Source of the DNA: JAFGJQ01 sp964586145
Lineage (GTDB): Bacteria; Planctomycetota; Phycisphaerae; UBA1845
Length of the DNA stretch: 64,000 nucleotides
Assembly (NCBI GenBank): GCA_964586145.1
Contig: CAZPHH010000001.1
Span: forward strand, 1 to 64,000
Reading direction: 5' to 3'
This document shows, one piece after another, positions 53,421 through 61,773 of this stretch (within the stretch, counting starts at the first letter, position 1; each line of letters starts with the position of its first letter). The notes under the pieces were generated by a model. The model saw nothing but the letters and a program-made list of their open reading frames with translations, had not been told where the DNA came from and searched no databases. The translations under genes and the position numbers were made by a program.

Positions 53421-55715
53421 CTACTTCTCGGACTCGATGTCTGCCAGCTCGATGCCGACATCGATGAACTGGCCGCCCTTGTCCTGGTGACAATGCACGG
53501 CCAGGGCGTTCGCCCCGGGTTGCAATGCGGCCCGCAGAGCATCCGAGGCGTCGAGGGCGCCGTAGGCGGAAGTCCACCCGGGTTTGCGCAACACCTCTTT
53601 GCCGTTGACATAGACGGCCACGTCGTCGTCGTGGTGAATGGAGAGCCGCGCCAGGCCGAAGTCCACCAAATCGAGCGTGAAGCTCCGGCGCAGCCAGATG
53701 TCGCTGGACTTCCATTCCGTGTTGACGATGGCGCCCGGCGTCTGGGCGGTCCCGAATCCGCTGCGGCCGACGGACCAGGCGCTGTCGTCGAAGTCGGGCC
53801 GGGTCCAGTCCGCGGTCGGCTGCTCGGTGGTGTAGCGCCACTCCTGCGGCGCCTGGCGGGCGTTGGGCAGCACGGTCCGCCAGCGGACGTTCAGCACGCG
53901 CGGCGGCTGTGTTTCGTAGGCGGCCGGGCGGGTGTTGATCGCGTGAAGCCGGGCCACGTCGTACTTCGGCTTGCGGTCGAAGGTGTAGACGCCGTTCTGC
54001 TCCTGTTCCACGTCGGTGATCTGCGTGTAGCAGAAGCCGAACATGTTCGGGTTGTCCAGCAGAGCGTCGGTGAGGCCGCGATACCGTTCAAAGAATCCCT
54101 CCACGTCGGTCTCGCCGTATCCCCAGCCTTCCCCCTTGGGTTCGCCGGAGGTCAGCCGGATGCCGCCGTATTCGCTGACGAAGAAGGGTTGACCCAGGTA
54201 GGGTGCGACGCCGGTGGCGGGTTGGAGGTTGATCCACGGGTCGGTCCCGGTCTGCGCGAACGTCCGGAACAGCGCGGCAAACGCGGCGGGATCCTGGTTG
54301 TAATCGTGGCAGTCGTACACGTCCGTTCCGGCGTACAGGTGAACAAAGCCGCTGACGTCCAGGAACGGGCGCGTGGGGTCGATGACCTGCGTCAGGGCCA
54401 TCAGCTTCTGGAGCCCGGCCGGCTCGGGGCCGTGGCCCATCTCGTTCAGCGGGCACCAGCCGATGATGCTGGGGTGGTTGCGGTCGCGAACGAGCACGGT
54501 TCGCCATTCGTCCAGGACTTCGCTCAAAGAGGTTGGCGTGAGCCTGGAGAGACCCCAGTTCGGATACTCGCCCCAGACCAGGTAGCCCAGCTTGTCAGCC
54601 CAGTACAGGAAGCGCGGCTCGAAGACTTTCTGGTGCAACCTTGCCCCGTTGAAACCCGCGGCCATGGACAGCTCGATGTCCTGTCGCAGGGCGTCGTCGG
54701 ACGGGGCGGTCAGCACGCCGTCGGGATAGTAGCCCTGGTCGAGCACGAGCCGCTGGAAGATCGGTTGATCGTTGATGAGGAACCGATTGCCCTCGATGGT
54801 GATCTTCCGCAGGCCGAAGTACGACTGCACCGAGTCCACCACGTTGCCGTCGCGGAGCACGTCGATCGTCAGGTCGTACAGGAACGGGGATTGCGGCGAC
54901 CACGGCTTGACCTCGCTCAGCTTCAGCACGCCCACCGTGTTCCGCCAGGCGGCCGGGACGGTCTCCTCGCCCACCGGCCTGCCGTCCGCCGAGGCTCGCA
55001 GTCGAAGCGTCGCACCCCTGCCCGGCCCAGCGGCCCACGCCTGGAAGAGGAGGCGACCGCCGTCGAGGTCCGGGGTCAACGCGATTTCGCGCAGCCAAGT
55101 CTGCCCGACGGCCTCCAGCCACACCGTCTGCCAGATGCCGGTGGTGCGGGTGTACACGCAGCCGTAGCTTTCGCGTTTCTGGCTTTGCTTCCCGCAGGCC
55201 TGGAGGCCGGAGCGGGTGTCGTCGAACGCCCGGACCACCAGTTCATTCTCTCCGGGGCGAAGGTGCGCGGAGACGTCGAAGAAGAAGGGCACGTTGCCGC
55301 CGAAATGCTCGCCCATGAAGGCGCCGTTGAGCCACACCCGGGCGTGCCAGTCGACCGCCCCGAAATGCAGCAGCACCCGTTGGCCCTTCCAATCGCCCGG
55401 AACCTCAAACATCCGCCGGTACCAGACATTCGTCATGAAGTCCGTGTTTGCGATGCCGGACAGCTTGCTCTCCGGGCAGAAAGGCACCACGATCTCCCGG
55501 GTCAGGTCCTTCCCGGAAGGCAGGCCGCGGGCTTCGCCGTCCCCCGTCTCATCGATCTCGAACTGCCACGTCCCGTTGAGGTTGAGCCAGCGCGAGCGCT
55601 GAAGGTCGGGCCGGGGATGCTCGGGTCGCGGAATCGGCCTTGTGTCTCCGGCGGCGACGGGGGCGTACAGAAGCACGAAGGCTGCCAATCCAATTGCCAG
55701 AATAGGGTTGCTCAT
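53421..55715 (-). CDS. Glycoside hydrolase family 2 enzyme
   Basis: This 764-aa exported enzyme has a signal peptide (about 1-23) and an N-terminal jelly-roll sugar-binding domain (LNLNGTWQFEID; VWYRRMFEVPGDWKG; VWLNGAFMGEH). An Ig-like domain follows, then a TIM barrel with acid/base Glu425 (GWCPLNEMG) and nucleophile Glu515 (FFVSEYGG). This is the GH2 fold of beta-galactosidases, mannosidases and glucuronidases; the exact substrate is not clear. A C-terminal jelly-roll-like tail (about 600-764; DDDVAVYVNGKEVLR) is an addition. The ATG at 55715 has GGAG seven bases upstream. It is divergent from GH31. Confidence 0.9.
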   Translation of the reverse strand: MSNPILAIGLAAFVLLYAPVAAGDTRPIPRPEHPRPDLQRSRWLNLNGTWQFEIDETGDGEARGLPSGKDLTREIVVPFCPESKLSGIANTDFMTNVWYRRMFEVPGDWKGQRVLLHFGAVDWHARVWLNGAFMGEHFGGNVPFFFDVSAHLRPGENELVVRAFDDTRSGLQACGKQSQKRESYGCVYTRTTGIWQTVWLEAVGQTWLREIALTPDLDGGRLLFQAWAAGPGRGATLRLRASADGRPVGEETVPAAWRNTVGVLKLSEVKPWSPQSPFLYDLTIDVLRDGNVVDSVQSYFGLRKITIEGNRFLINDQPIFQRLVLDQGYYPDGVLTAPSDDALRQDIELSMAAGFNGARLHQKVFEPRFLYWADKLGYLVWGEYPNWGLSRLTPTSLSEVLDEWRTVLVRDRNHPSIIGWCPLNEMGHGPEPAGLQKLMALTQVIDPTRPFLDVSGFVHLYAGTDVYDCHDYNQDPAAFAALFRTFAQTGTDPWINLQPATGVAPYLGQPFFVSEYGGIRLTSGEPKGEGWGYGETDVEGFFERYRGLTDALLDNPNMFGFCYTQITDVEQEQNGVYTFDRKPKYDVARLHAINTRPAAYETQPPRVLNVRWRTVLPNARQAPQEWRYTTEQPTADWTRPDFDDSAWSVGRSGFGTAQTPGAIVNTEWKSSDIWLRRSFTLDLVDFGLARLSIHHDDDVAVYVNGKEVLRKPGWTSAYGALDASDALRAALQPGANALAVHCHQDKGGQFIDVGIELADIESEK

Positions 55716-55923
55716 GCCAGGTCTCCGGGCGGCAAGGTTGCTCGGGGCCACTCCCGCCGGTGCGTCTCGCGCACTCGCATCGCTCCGGGTACGGCCGGAC
55801 GTCCGAGCGCATCACCGGTCGACGGTGGGGGGCCGGGGCGCGCATCATAGTGTGGGGCGGGGGGCCGGACAAATCACGATCCGTGCTTGACAACCGGGAG
55901 CGTGCCCGGGACAACCGCGAGCC

Positions 55924-58900
55924 ATGGCGGGATTGGCGGATTACGATCCGGCAGCCGACCCGGCGGCCGTGGTGACGGCCGGTCGGGCCCGGTTTACGGT
56001 GCTGGCTTCGGCCCTGCTGCGGCTGGAGTGGTCGCCGACCGGCGTGTTCGAGGACCGGCCGTCCCTGGCGTTTCTGAACCGGCGCCTTCCCGTCCCCCGA
56101 TTCCAGGTCGAGCACCGTGAAGGATGGCTGATTCTGCGTACGGACGACCTGGCGCTCCACTACGGCAAGGACGCGGGCCGATTCGACGCGGACACCCTGC
56201 GCATCGAGCTGCGCACCGAGGATCGCCCCGTCGTGTGGCACCCCGGGGCGGACGCGGCAGGCAACCTCGGCGGGACCTGCCGCACGCTGGACGGCGTCTC
56301 CGGCGCGGCGGACCTGGAGCCCGGCCTGCTCTCCCGCGACGGCTGGGCGGTCGTGGATGATTCCGCTCGGCCGCTCCTGGACGACGGCGACTGGCCCTGG
56401 GCAACGCCTCGGGAAAACGCGGCGGGCGCGATCGACTGGTACTTCTTCGGCCATGGCCATGACTACGCGCGGGCGCTTCGCGACTTCACGGCCGTGGCCG
56501 GAAGCGTGCCGCTGCCGCCGCGATACGTCTTCGGCGCGTGGTGGTCGCGGTATTGGCCCTATTCGGATCGCGAGCTGATCGCCCTGGTGGAGGAGTTTCG
56601 CGAGCAGGACGTTCCGCTGGACGTGCTGATCATTGACATGGACTGGCACCTGGAGGGCTGGACCGGCTACACGTGGAATCCCCGGTATTTTGCCGATCCG
56701 GAGGGGTTTTTGCGGTGGGCGCACAAGCAGGGACTGCGGGTGACGCTGAATCTCCATCCGGCCGACGGCGTGGGCCGGCACGAGAAGGCGTTTGCGGACG
56801 TGGCCCGGGCGATGGGGCTGGACCCGCGGCGAACGCGCTCCGTGCCGTTTGACTGCGTCGATCCGACCTTTGTCGAGGCGTATTTCCGTTGCCTCCATCA
56901 CCCGCGCGAGCGGGAGGGCGTTGATTTCTGGTGGATCGACTGGCAACAGGGCACGCAGACGCGCGTGGAGGGGCTGGATCCGCTCTGGTGGCTCAACTAT
57001 CTCCACTGGACCGACATGGAGCGCAACCCCGCCCGCGGGGATCGGCGCCCACTCATCTTCAGCCGGTGGGGCGGCCTCGGCGGACATCGGTATCCGATCG
57101 GCTTCTCCGGCGACACGTACTGCAATTGGGCGTCGCTGGCGTTTCAGCCGGCGTTCACGGCCACGGCCGGCAACGTCGGGTTCGGCTACTGGAGCCACGA
57201 CATCGGCGGGCATCAGCCGGGGCCGGTGGAGGCGGAGTTGTACGTCCGTTGGATTCAGTGGGGGGCGTTCAGTCCGGTGCTGCGTACGCATGCCAGCCGG
57301 CACGCGGGGGCCGAGCGGCGCATCTGGCGATTCCCGCCGGCTGCGTTTCGGGCCGCCCAGGCGGCGTTCCACCGGCGGTATTCGCTGTTGCCGTACATCT
57401 ATACCGCGGCCCGCCAGTGTCACGACGCGGGCATCCCGCTCTGCCGGCCGTTGTACCACTTCTGGCCAGGCCGGGAGGAGGCGTACCGGCACCCGGGCGA
57501 GTACCTCTTTGGCGATGACATGCTGGTGTCGCCGGCCGTCGTCCCCGGCAACCCCGTCAGCGGCTGCGCGGAAGTGACCGCCTGGATCCCCCCCGGCGAG
57601 TGGGTGTACGAACCGAGCGGGCGCGTGTACCGCGGCCCGGCGGAAGCGACCCTGCTGGCGCCCCTGGAGGACGTTCCCGTGTTCGTGCGGGGCGGGGCCG
57701 CCATCGCCCGGCAGGAGCCGACGCGGAACACCTCCGAGAGGCCGGGCAATCCACTGATCATCGAGGTCTGGCCCGGCTCGCGCGGCGGAACGCAGGTCTA
57801 CGAGGACGACGGGGAATCAACGGGGTACGCAAGCGGCGCCTGCGCGTGGACGGCCGTGCGGCAGGAAGCAACGGCCACCGGGCGGCGCGTGGTCGTTGGA
57901 CCCGCGGAAGGGGAATATCCGGGCATGCCGCGACGGCGGGCGTACGAGATTCATCTACGGGAGTCATTGCCCCCCGACCGCGTGACGGTGAACGGCCGGA
58001 CGGTGCCTCGGGCGCCGGACCGGCGGCATCGGGGCTGGTGGTACGATCCGGTATCGCTCAGCACGGTAATTCGGCTTTCCCCCCGGGCGACTCATGAGCG
58101 GTTTGAGGTGGAAGCTTGTTCCGACCGATCGGAGGTCGAGTCGGCGGCGTTCGGGGACGGACTGCGAGGGCAGTTACGCCTGATCGAGCGAGTGGACGCC
58201 CTTCTCGGTCGGGCGGCCCAGGCGGACGTGGCACGAGTGCGTGAAGGCCTCTCCTCGCTCACGATGACCGGCGACGCTCTGCGGGTGGCCGTACAGACCA
58301 TGCTGAACTCACGGTTCCGCGAGGCCGTGCAGCGGATGGCGGATGCGCCGGAGGCGGCCGGCCGGGCCGTGATGCAGTTGCTGAACCTGGGTTTTCAGGT
58401 GACGCCGTCTTTCACCACGGCGCCCCACGGCCGCATTGTGCTGGATTCACACCTGTTTGCGGGCTCGCCCTGCGACGCGTTGCGGAACGTGCGAGTCTCC
58501 CTGAGCTGGGAAAGCGGCCTGCACTGGGCGCTGGAGTCGGGCGGGCAGACGGAATGGAATCCACTGCATTTCGACCAGCGTGAGTGGACGTCCGCGGTCC
58601 TTTCGCCCGCCGGGTTGCCGCAGACCACGCGCGCCCGCGCGGCCCTGCGCGTGCAGGTGGGCGAGGCGCAGGTGGACCTGGCGTTTGAGCATGTATTGTT
58701 GCCGTCCGTGAACCGCTGGTGGCTGCTCGGGCCGCTGCTCGCGCCGAAGGACAACGAGCTGGGGCCGGCGTTTCCGCCGGAAGAAGCCGTGGACCTGGCC
58801 GCGGTCTACCCCGGCCGCAAGAACGAGCCGGTCACGTGGCGATCGTTCGAACGGCGCCTGGAGCCTGGATCGGACCCGCGAGACGAGTTCGTTCTTGATT

Positions 58901-59259
58901 GGCAGACGATCTACGGCCGGCGGATCGACGCCGCCGTCACGTACGCGATGACGTATATCGTGGCCCCGGCGCCGATGGAGGTTTCGCTGGCGTTCGGGTT
59001 CGGCTGCGGCGCGATGGCGTGGCTGAACGGCCGGTCGGTCTATCGGCGGGAGGGCTGGCGTCCCTACCTCTCTCACGAGGACCGTGTGCCGGTGCGGCTG
59101 TCGGCGGGGCTCAACACGCTGCTGCTGAAGATCGCACACGGCGATGGCTGGTGGTCATTCGGTGCGCACGTGGAGACGCCGGACGGCGAGCCGCTGCCGG
59201 AGTTGACCACGCATCTGACCCCCCGTGACGGACGGTCCGCGGAGGAATCACCGGGATGA
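55924..59259 (+). CDS. Glycoside hydrolase family 31 enzyme with long C-terminal extension
   Basis: This 1111-aa protein has a GH31 catalytic domain (about 150-700): WWSRYWPYSDRELI, IDMDWH, nucleophile Asp339 (WWIDWQQG), acid/base Asp397 (GFSGDTY) and the SHDIGGHQPG loop. The family removes alpha-linked glucose or xylose. The usual length is 650-800; the extra 400 or so residues hold a helical stretch (about 725-815), a domain with WWLLGPLLAPKDN and a terminal jelly-roll-like module (AMAWLNGRSVYRREGW). No signal peptide is obvious, so it may be cytoplasmic. The SUMF1-like gene overlaps its stop by 4 bp. Confidence 0.9.
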   Translation: MAGLADYDPAADPAAVVTAGRARFTVLASALLRLEWSPTGVFEDRPSLAFLNRRLPVPRFQVEHREGWLILRTDDLALHYGKDAGRFDADTLRIELRTEDRPVVWHPGADAAGNLGGTCRTLDGVSGAADLEPGLLSRDGWAVVDDSARPLLDDGDWPWATPRENAAGAIDWYFFGHGHDYARALRDFTAVAGSVPLPPRYVFGAWWSRYWPYSDRELIALVEEFREQDVPLDVLIIDMDWHLEGWTGYTWNPRYFADPEGFLRWAHKQGLRVTLNLHPADGVGRHEKAFADVARAMGLDPRRTRSVPFDCVDPTFVEAYFRCLHHPREREGVDFWWIDWQQGTQTRVEGLDPLWWLNYLHWTDMERNPARGDRRPLIFSRWGGLGGHRYPIGFSGDTYCNWASLAFQPAFTATAGNVGFGYWSHDIGGHQPGPVEAELYVRWIQWGAFSPVLRTHASRHAGAERRIWRFPPAAFRAAQAAFHRRYSLLPYIYTAARQCHDAGIPLCRPLYHFWPGREEAYRHPGEYLFGDDMLVSPAVVPGNPVSGCAEVTAWIPPGEWVYEPSGRVYRGPAEATLLAPLEDVPVFVRGGAAIARQEPTRNTSERPGNPLIIEVWPGSRGGTQVYEDDGESTGYASGACAWTAVRQEATATGRRVVVGPAEGEYPGMPRRRAYEIHLRESLPPDRVTVNGRTVPRAPDRRHRGWWYDPVSLSTVIRLSPRATHERFEVEACSDRSEVESAAFGDGLRGQLRLIERVDALLGRAAQADVARVREGLSSLTMTGDALRVAVQTMLNSRFREAVQRMADAPEAAGRAVMQLLNLGFQVTPSFTTAPHGRIVLDSHLFAGSPCDALRNVRVSLSWESGLHWALESGGQTEWNPLHFDQREWTSAVLSPAGLPQTTRARAALRVQVGEAQVDLAFEHVLLPSVNRWWLLGPLLAPKDNELGPAFPPEEAVDLAAVYPGRKNEPVTWRSFERRLEPGSDPRDEFVLDWQTIYGRRIDAAVTYAMTYIVAPAPMEVSLAFGFGCGAMAWLNGRSVYRREGWRPYLSHEDRVPVRLSAGLNTLLLKIAHGDGWWSFGAHVETPDGEPLPELTTHLTPRDGRSAEESPG

Positions 59260-60395
59260 TTGACGTTCGCGTGTTGGGCATGTTGCGTCGGGCGGCGTGC
59301 ATGGTTGCGCCGGCTCTCGCATGGCTGGCGTGCTCCGCCTGCCTGGACTCGAGGCGTGCGCGGACCGAAGGCGGTGATCGGCAAGCGTTCCCCCGGTCAC
59401 CGTTCGTCAATTCGCTGGGAATGACCCTGGTCCGCATTCCGCCGGGGTCGTTCCACATGGGAAGCCGACTGGCGCCCGAGGAAGTGGCGGCCCGTTTCGG
59501 CGGCCGGCCGGGCAACTGTGTGGATGAACACCCGAGGCACGTACGGGTGATCGATCGGCCGTTGTACGTGAGCGCGTGCGAGGTGACGGTGGCGCAGTTT
59601 CGTGAATTCACGCGAGCCACCGGGTACGAAACAGACGCCGAACGCGAGGGCTGGGCGTTTGCGTACGTCGACGCGGTGGCCCGGCGGGTTGACGGGCGGA
59701 GCTGGCCAAATCCGGGGTTCCCGCAAGGAGAAAATCATCCGGTCGTGTGCGTGAGCTGGCACGACGCGCAAGCCTTCTGCCGATGGCTGTCGGAGCGGGA
59801 GCGGCGGTCTTATCGACTTCCCACGGAAGCCGAGTGGGAGTACGCCTGCCGGGCGGGCACGCAGACGGCGTTCTGGTGGGCCGATGCGATGGATGACACG
59901 GGTCGCGTCGCGAACGTGGCGGACGCAGGCCACCTGCAGCCCGGTGCCGGCTACGTAGTGATGCCCATGGACGACGGGCACGAATTCACGGCGCCGGTGG
60001 GCCGCTATCGCGCAAACGCGTTCGGGCTTTGCGACATGATCGGGAACGTCAGCGAGTGGTGCGCGGATGCGTACAAGCCCTATCCCGGCGCCGTGTGGGC
60101 GGCCGGCGAGCCACCCGGGCGCGTGGCCCGCGGCGGCTCGTGGTACAACGTGGCCTACTATTGCCGATGCGCGTACCGCTACTGCGTGGCGCCGGCCGAT
60201 CGCTATCCGAACGTCGGCTTCCGGGTGGTTCTGGACGCCGATGGACGGACGCCCGCAGTCACGCGGAATGCCGCACGCCGCGCTTCCAAAGATAGAACGC
60301 GGGGATGCCCAGCAGCAGCACGACCAGCCAGGGCAGCGTCTGCCGTGGCGATTCCACGATGCTCATCACAAGCATTCCGGCCGCGGCCAGGATGA
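59256..60395 (+). CDS. SUMF1-like lipoprotein coupled to GH31
   Basis: This 379-aa protein has a lipoprotein-like signal (LAWLACSAC) and a SUMF1 domain: MTLVRIPPGSFHMGS, LPTEAEWEYACRAGT, GNVSEWCADAYKP and RGGSWYNVAYYCRCAYRY. Of the two Cys in the catalytic pair only the second is present; the first is Asn. Formylglycine formation is therefore unlikely, though the fold is intact. It starts in the GH31 stop (ATGA), which suggests a shared job on sugar or sulfatase substrates. The last 45 or so residues lie past the domain, inside the convergent permease gene, and look dispensable. Confidence 0.8.
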   Translation: MIDVRVLGMLRRAACMVAPALAWLACSACLDSRRARTEGGDRQAFPRSPFVNSLGMTLVRIPPGSFHMGSRLAPEEVAARFGGRPGNCVDEHPRHVRVIDRPLYVSACEVTVAQFREFTRATGYETDAEREGWAFAYVDAVARRVDGRSWPNPGFPQGENHPVVCVSWHDAQAFCRWLSERERRSYRLPTEAEWEYACRAGTQTAFWWADAMDDTGRVANVADAGHLQPGAGYVVMPMDDGHEFTAPVGRYRANAFGLCDMIGNVSEWCADAYKPYPGAVWAAGEPPGRVARGGSWYNVAYYCRCAYRYCVAPADRYPNVGFRVVLDADGRTPAVTRNAARRASKDRTRGCPAAARPARAASAVAIPRCSSQAFRPRPG

Positions 60396-61584
60396 ACACG
60401 GCCGGCACCACTGGGTATCCCCAGCAACGGAACGGGCGGGGCAGGTCCGGACGTCGCACGCGCAGCGTGAAGATCGAGAGGGCGGACAGTCCATAGAAGA
60501 CCCAGATGGTGAACACGAAGCCGTCGATGAGTTTCTCGAACTGCCGCACCCCGAGCGAGGCTGCGCAGCCGAGGACGGCCTGGGCCCACAAGGCGGAGGA
60601 CGGCGTCTGGAAGCGGGCGTGAACGCGACCCAGGAAGGAGAACAGCAGTCGGTCGCGGGCCTGGGCAAACATCACACGGGAGCCGACGATGGCAGAGGCG
60701 TGCGTCGACCCCAGCACGCTCACCATGATCAGGACGGTGACCACCACGCCGGCGGCCGGCCCCAGCAGCCGCTGCATCACCAGCGGGGCAATCGTATCGG
60801 TGTCCCGCATCTCCTCCAGCGGAACCAGCCAGAAATACACGGCGTTGACCGCCACGTAAAGGGCCGTGATGCCGGCAGTCCCGAGCAGGAAGATCCGCGG
60901 AATGAGCCGCTGCGGCTCGCGCACTTCCTCCGCCACGGCGGATACGTCGCTCCAGCCGTCGTACGTCCAGAAGATCGCGACCAGCACCGGCGCCAGCGCC
61001 GCGAGGAACGACCGGGGCGCCGGCACCGCGGCAAAATGGGCGGCGTCGCCCTTCATCAGGATCACGGCCGCCGCCACGATGGCTGCCAGGGCCAGGGTCT
61101 TGAAGCCCGTCAGCACCACGGCCACGCCGGCCCCTCTCTTCATGCCGGTGACGTTGAGTCCGGTCAGCAGAAGGAGGGTGGCACAGGTGATGGCGGACAC
61201 GAGCCAGGCGTCTGCCTTCACGCCCAGCAGAAGAAGAAGATGCTCGGCGAACACGGTCGCCAGCGCGGCCAGGGCCAGGGGCTGCGTGAGCAGCAGGTAC
61301 GTCCAGCCGAAAACGAACGCCGGGCAGTCCCCCAGCCCCTCGCGAAGAAAGACGTACAAGCCGCCGGAACGGGGATATAGCGTGGCAAGCTCGGCGAACG
61401 TGAATGCCCCGAGCATGCAGAGCCCCCCGCCCGCCACCCATACCAGCAGGATCAGCAGGGGGCTGCCCATTTCCTTGGCGATGGCGGGCGGCGTGCGGAA
61501 GATGCCACTGCCGATCATGACGCCAACCATGATGGCGGCACCGCCCCAGACTCCGATACTGCGCGGCAGATCCTGCTTCGTCAT
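60259..61584 (-). CDS. APC-family amino acid permease
   Basis: This 441-aa inner-membrane transporter has about 12 helices. It begins MTKQDLPRSIGVWGGAAIMV, with VGVMIGSGIFRTPP (the APC substrate loop), FTFAELATLYPRSGGLYVFL, and IFWTYDGWSDVSAVAEEV. These fit LAT/serine-type amino acid exchangers; the substrate is not known. I chose the ATG at 61584 because earlier codons are Pro/Arg-rich with no ribosome site. Its C-terminal codons overlap the end of the SUMF1-like gene on the other strand by 137 bp. Confidence 0.88.
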   Translation of the reverse strand: MTKQDLPRSIGVWGGAAIMVGVMIGSGIFRTPPAIAKEMGSPLLILLVWVAGGGLCMLGAFTFAELATLYPRSGGLYVFLREGLGDCPAFVFGWTYLLLTQPLALAALATVFAEHLLLLLGVKADAWLVSAITCATLLLLTGLNVTGMKRGAGVAVVLTGFKTLALAAIVAAAVILMKGDAAHFAAVPAPRSFLAALAPVLVAIFWTYDGWSDVSAVAEEVREPQRLIPRIFLLGTAGITALYVAVNAVYFWLVPLEEMRDTDTIAPLVMQRLLGPAAGVVVTVLIMVSVLGSTHASAIVGSRVMFAQARDRLLFSFLGRVHARFQTPSSALWAQAVLGCAASLGVRQFEKLIDGFVFTIWVFYGLSALSIFTLRVRRPDLPRPFRCWGYPVVPAVFILAAAGMLVMSIVESPRQTLPWLVVLLLGIPAFYLWKRGVRHSA

Positions 61585-61773
61585 CGCGTGCGCCCGTCCG
61601 TAACCACGGCCTCGGGCGTACCATAGCGGAATCCGGAGCTGAAGGGGAGAGAGAACCGCAGGCGACGGCAAAGCGCCCGGCGCGGGCACGCGGAGCGCGA
61701 GCAGGCCTGACCCGCCTGCACGGTGCGAGGGCCGCTTGCCTCGGTTCTGGATGTCACCTCGCGTCCGGCATCG

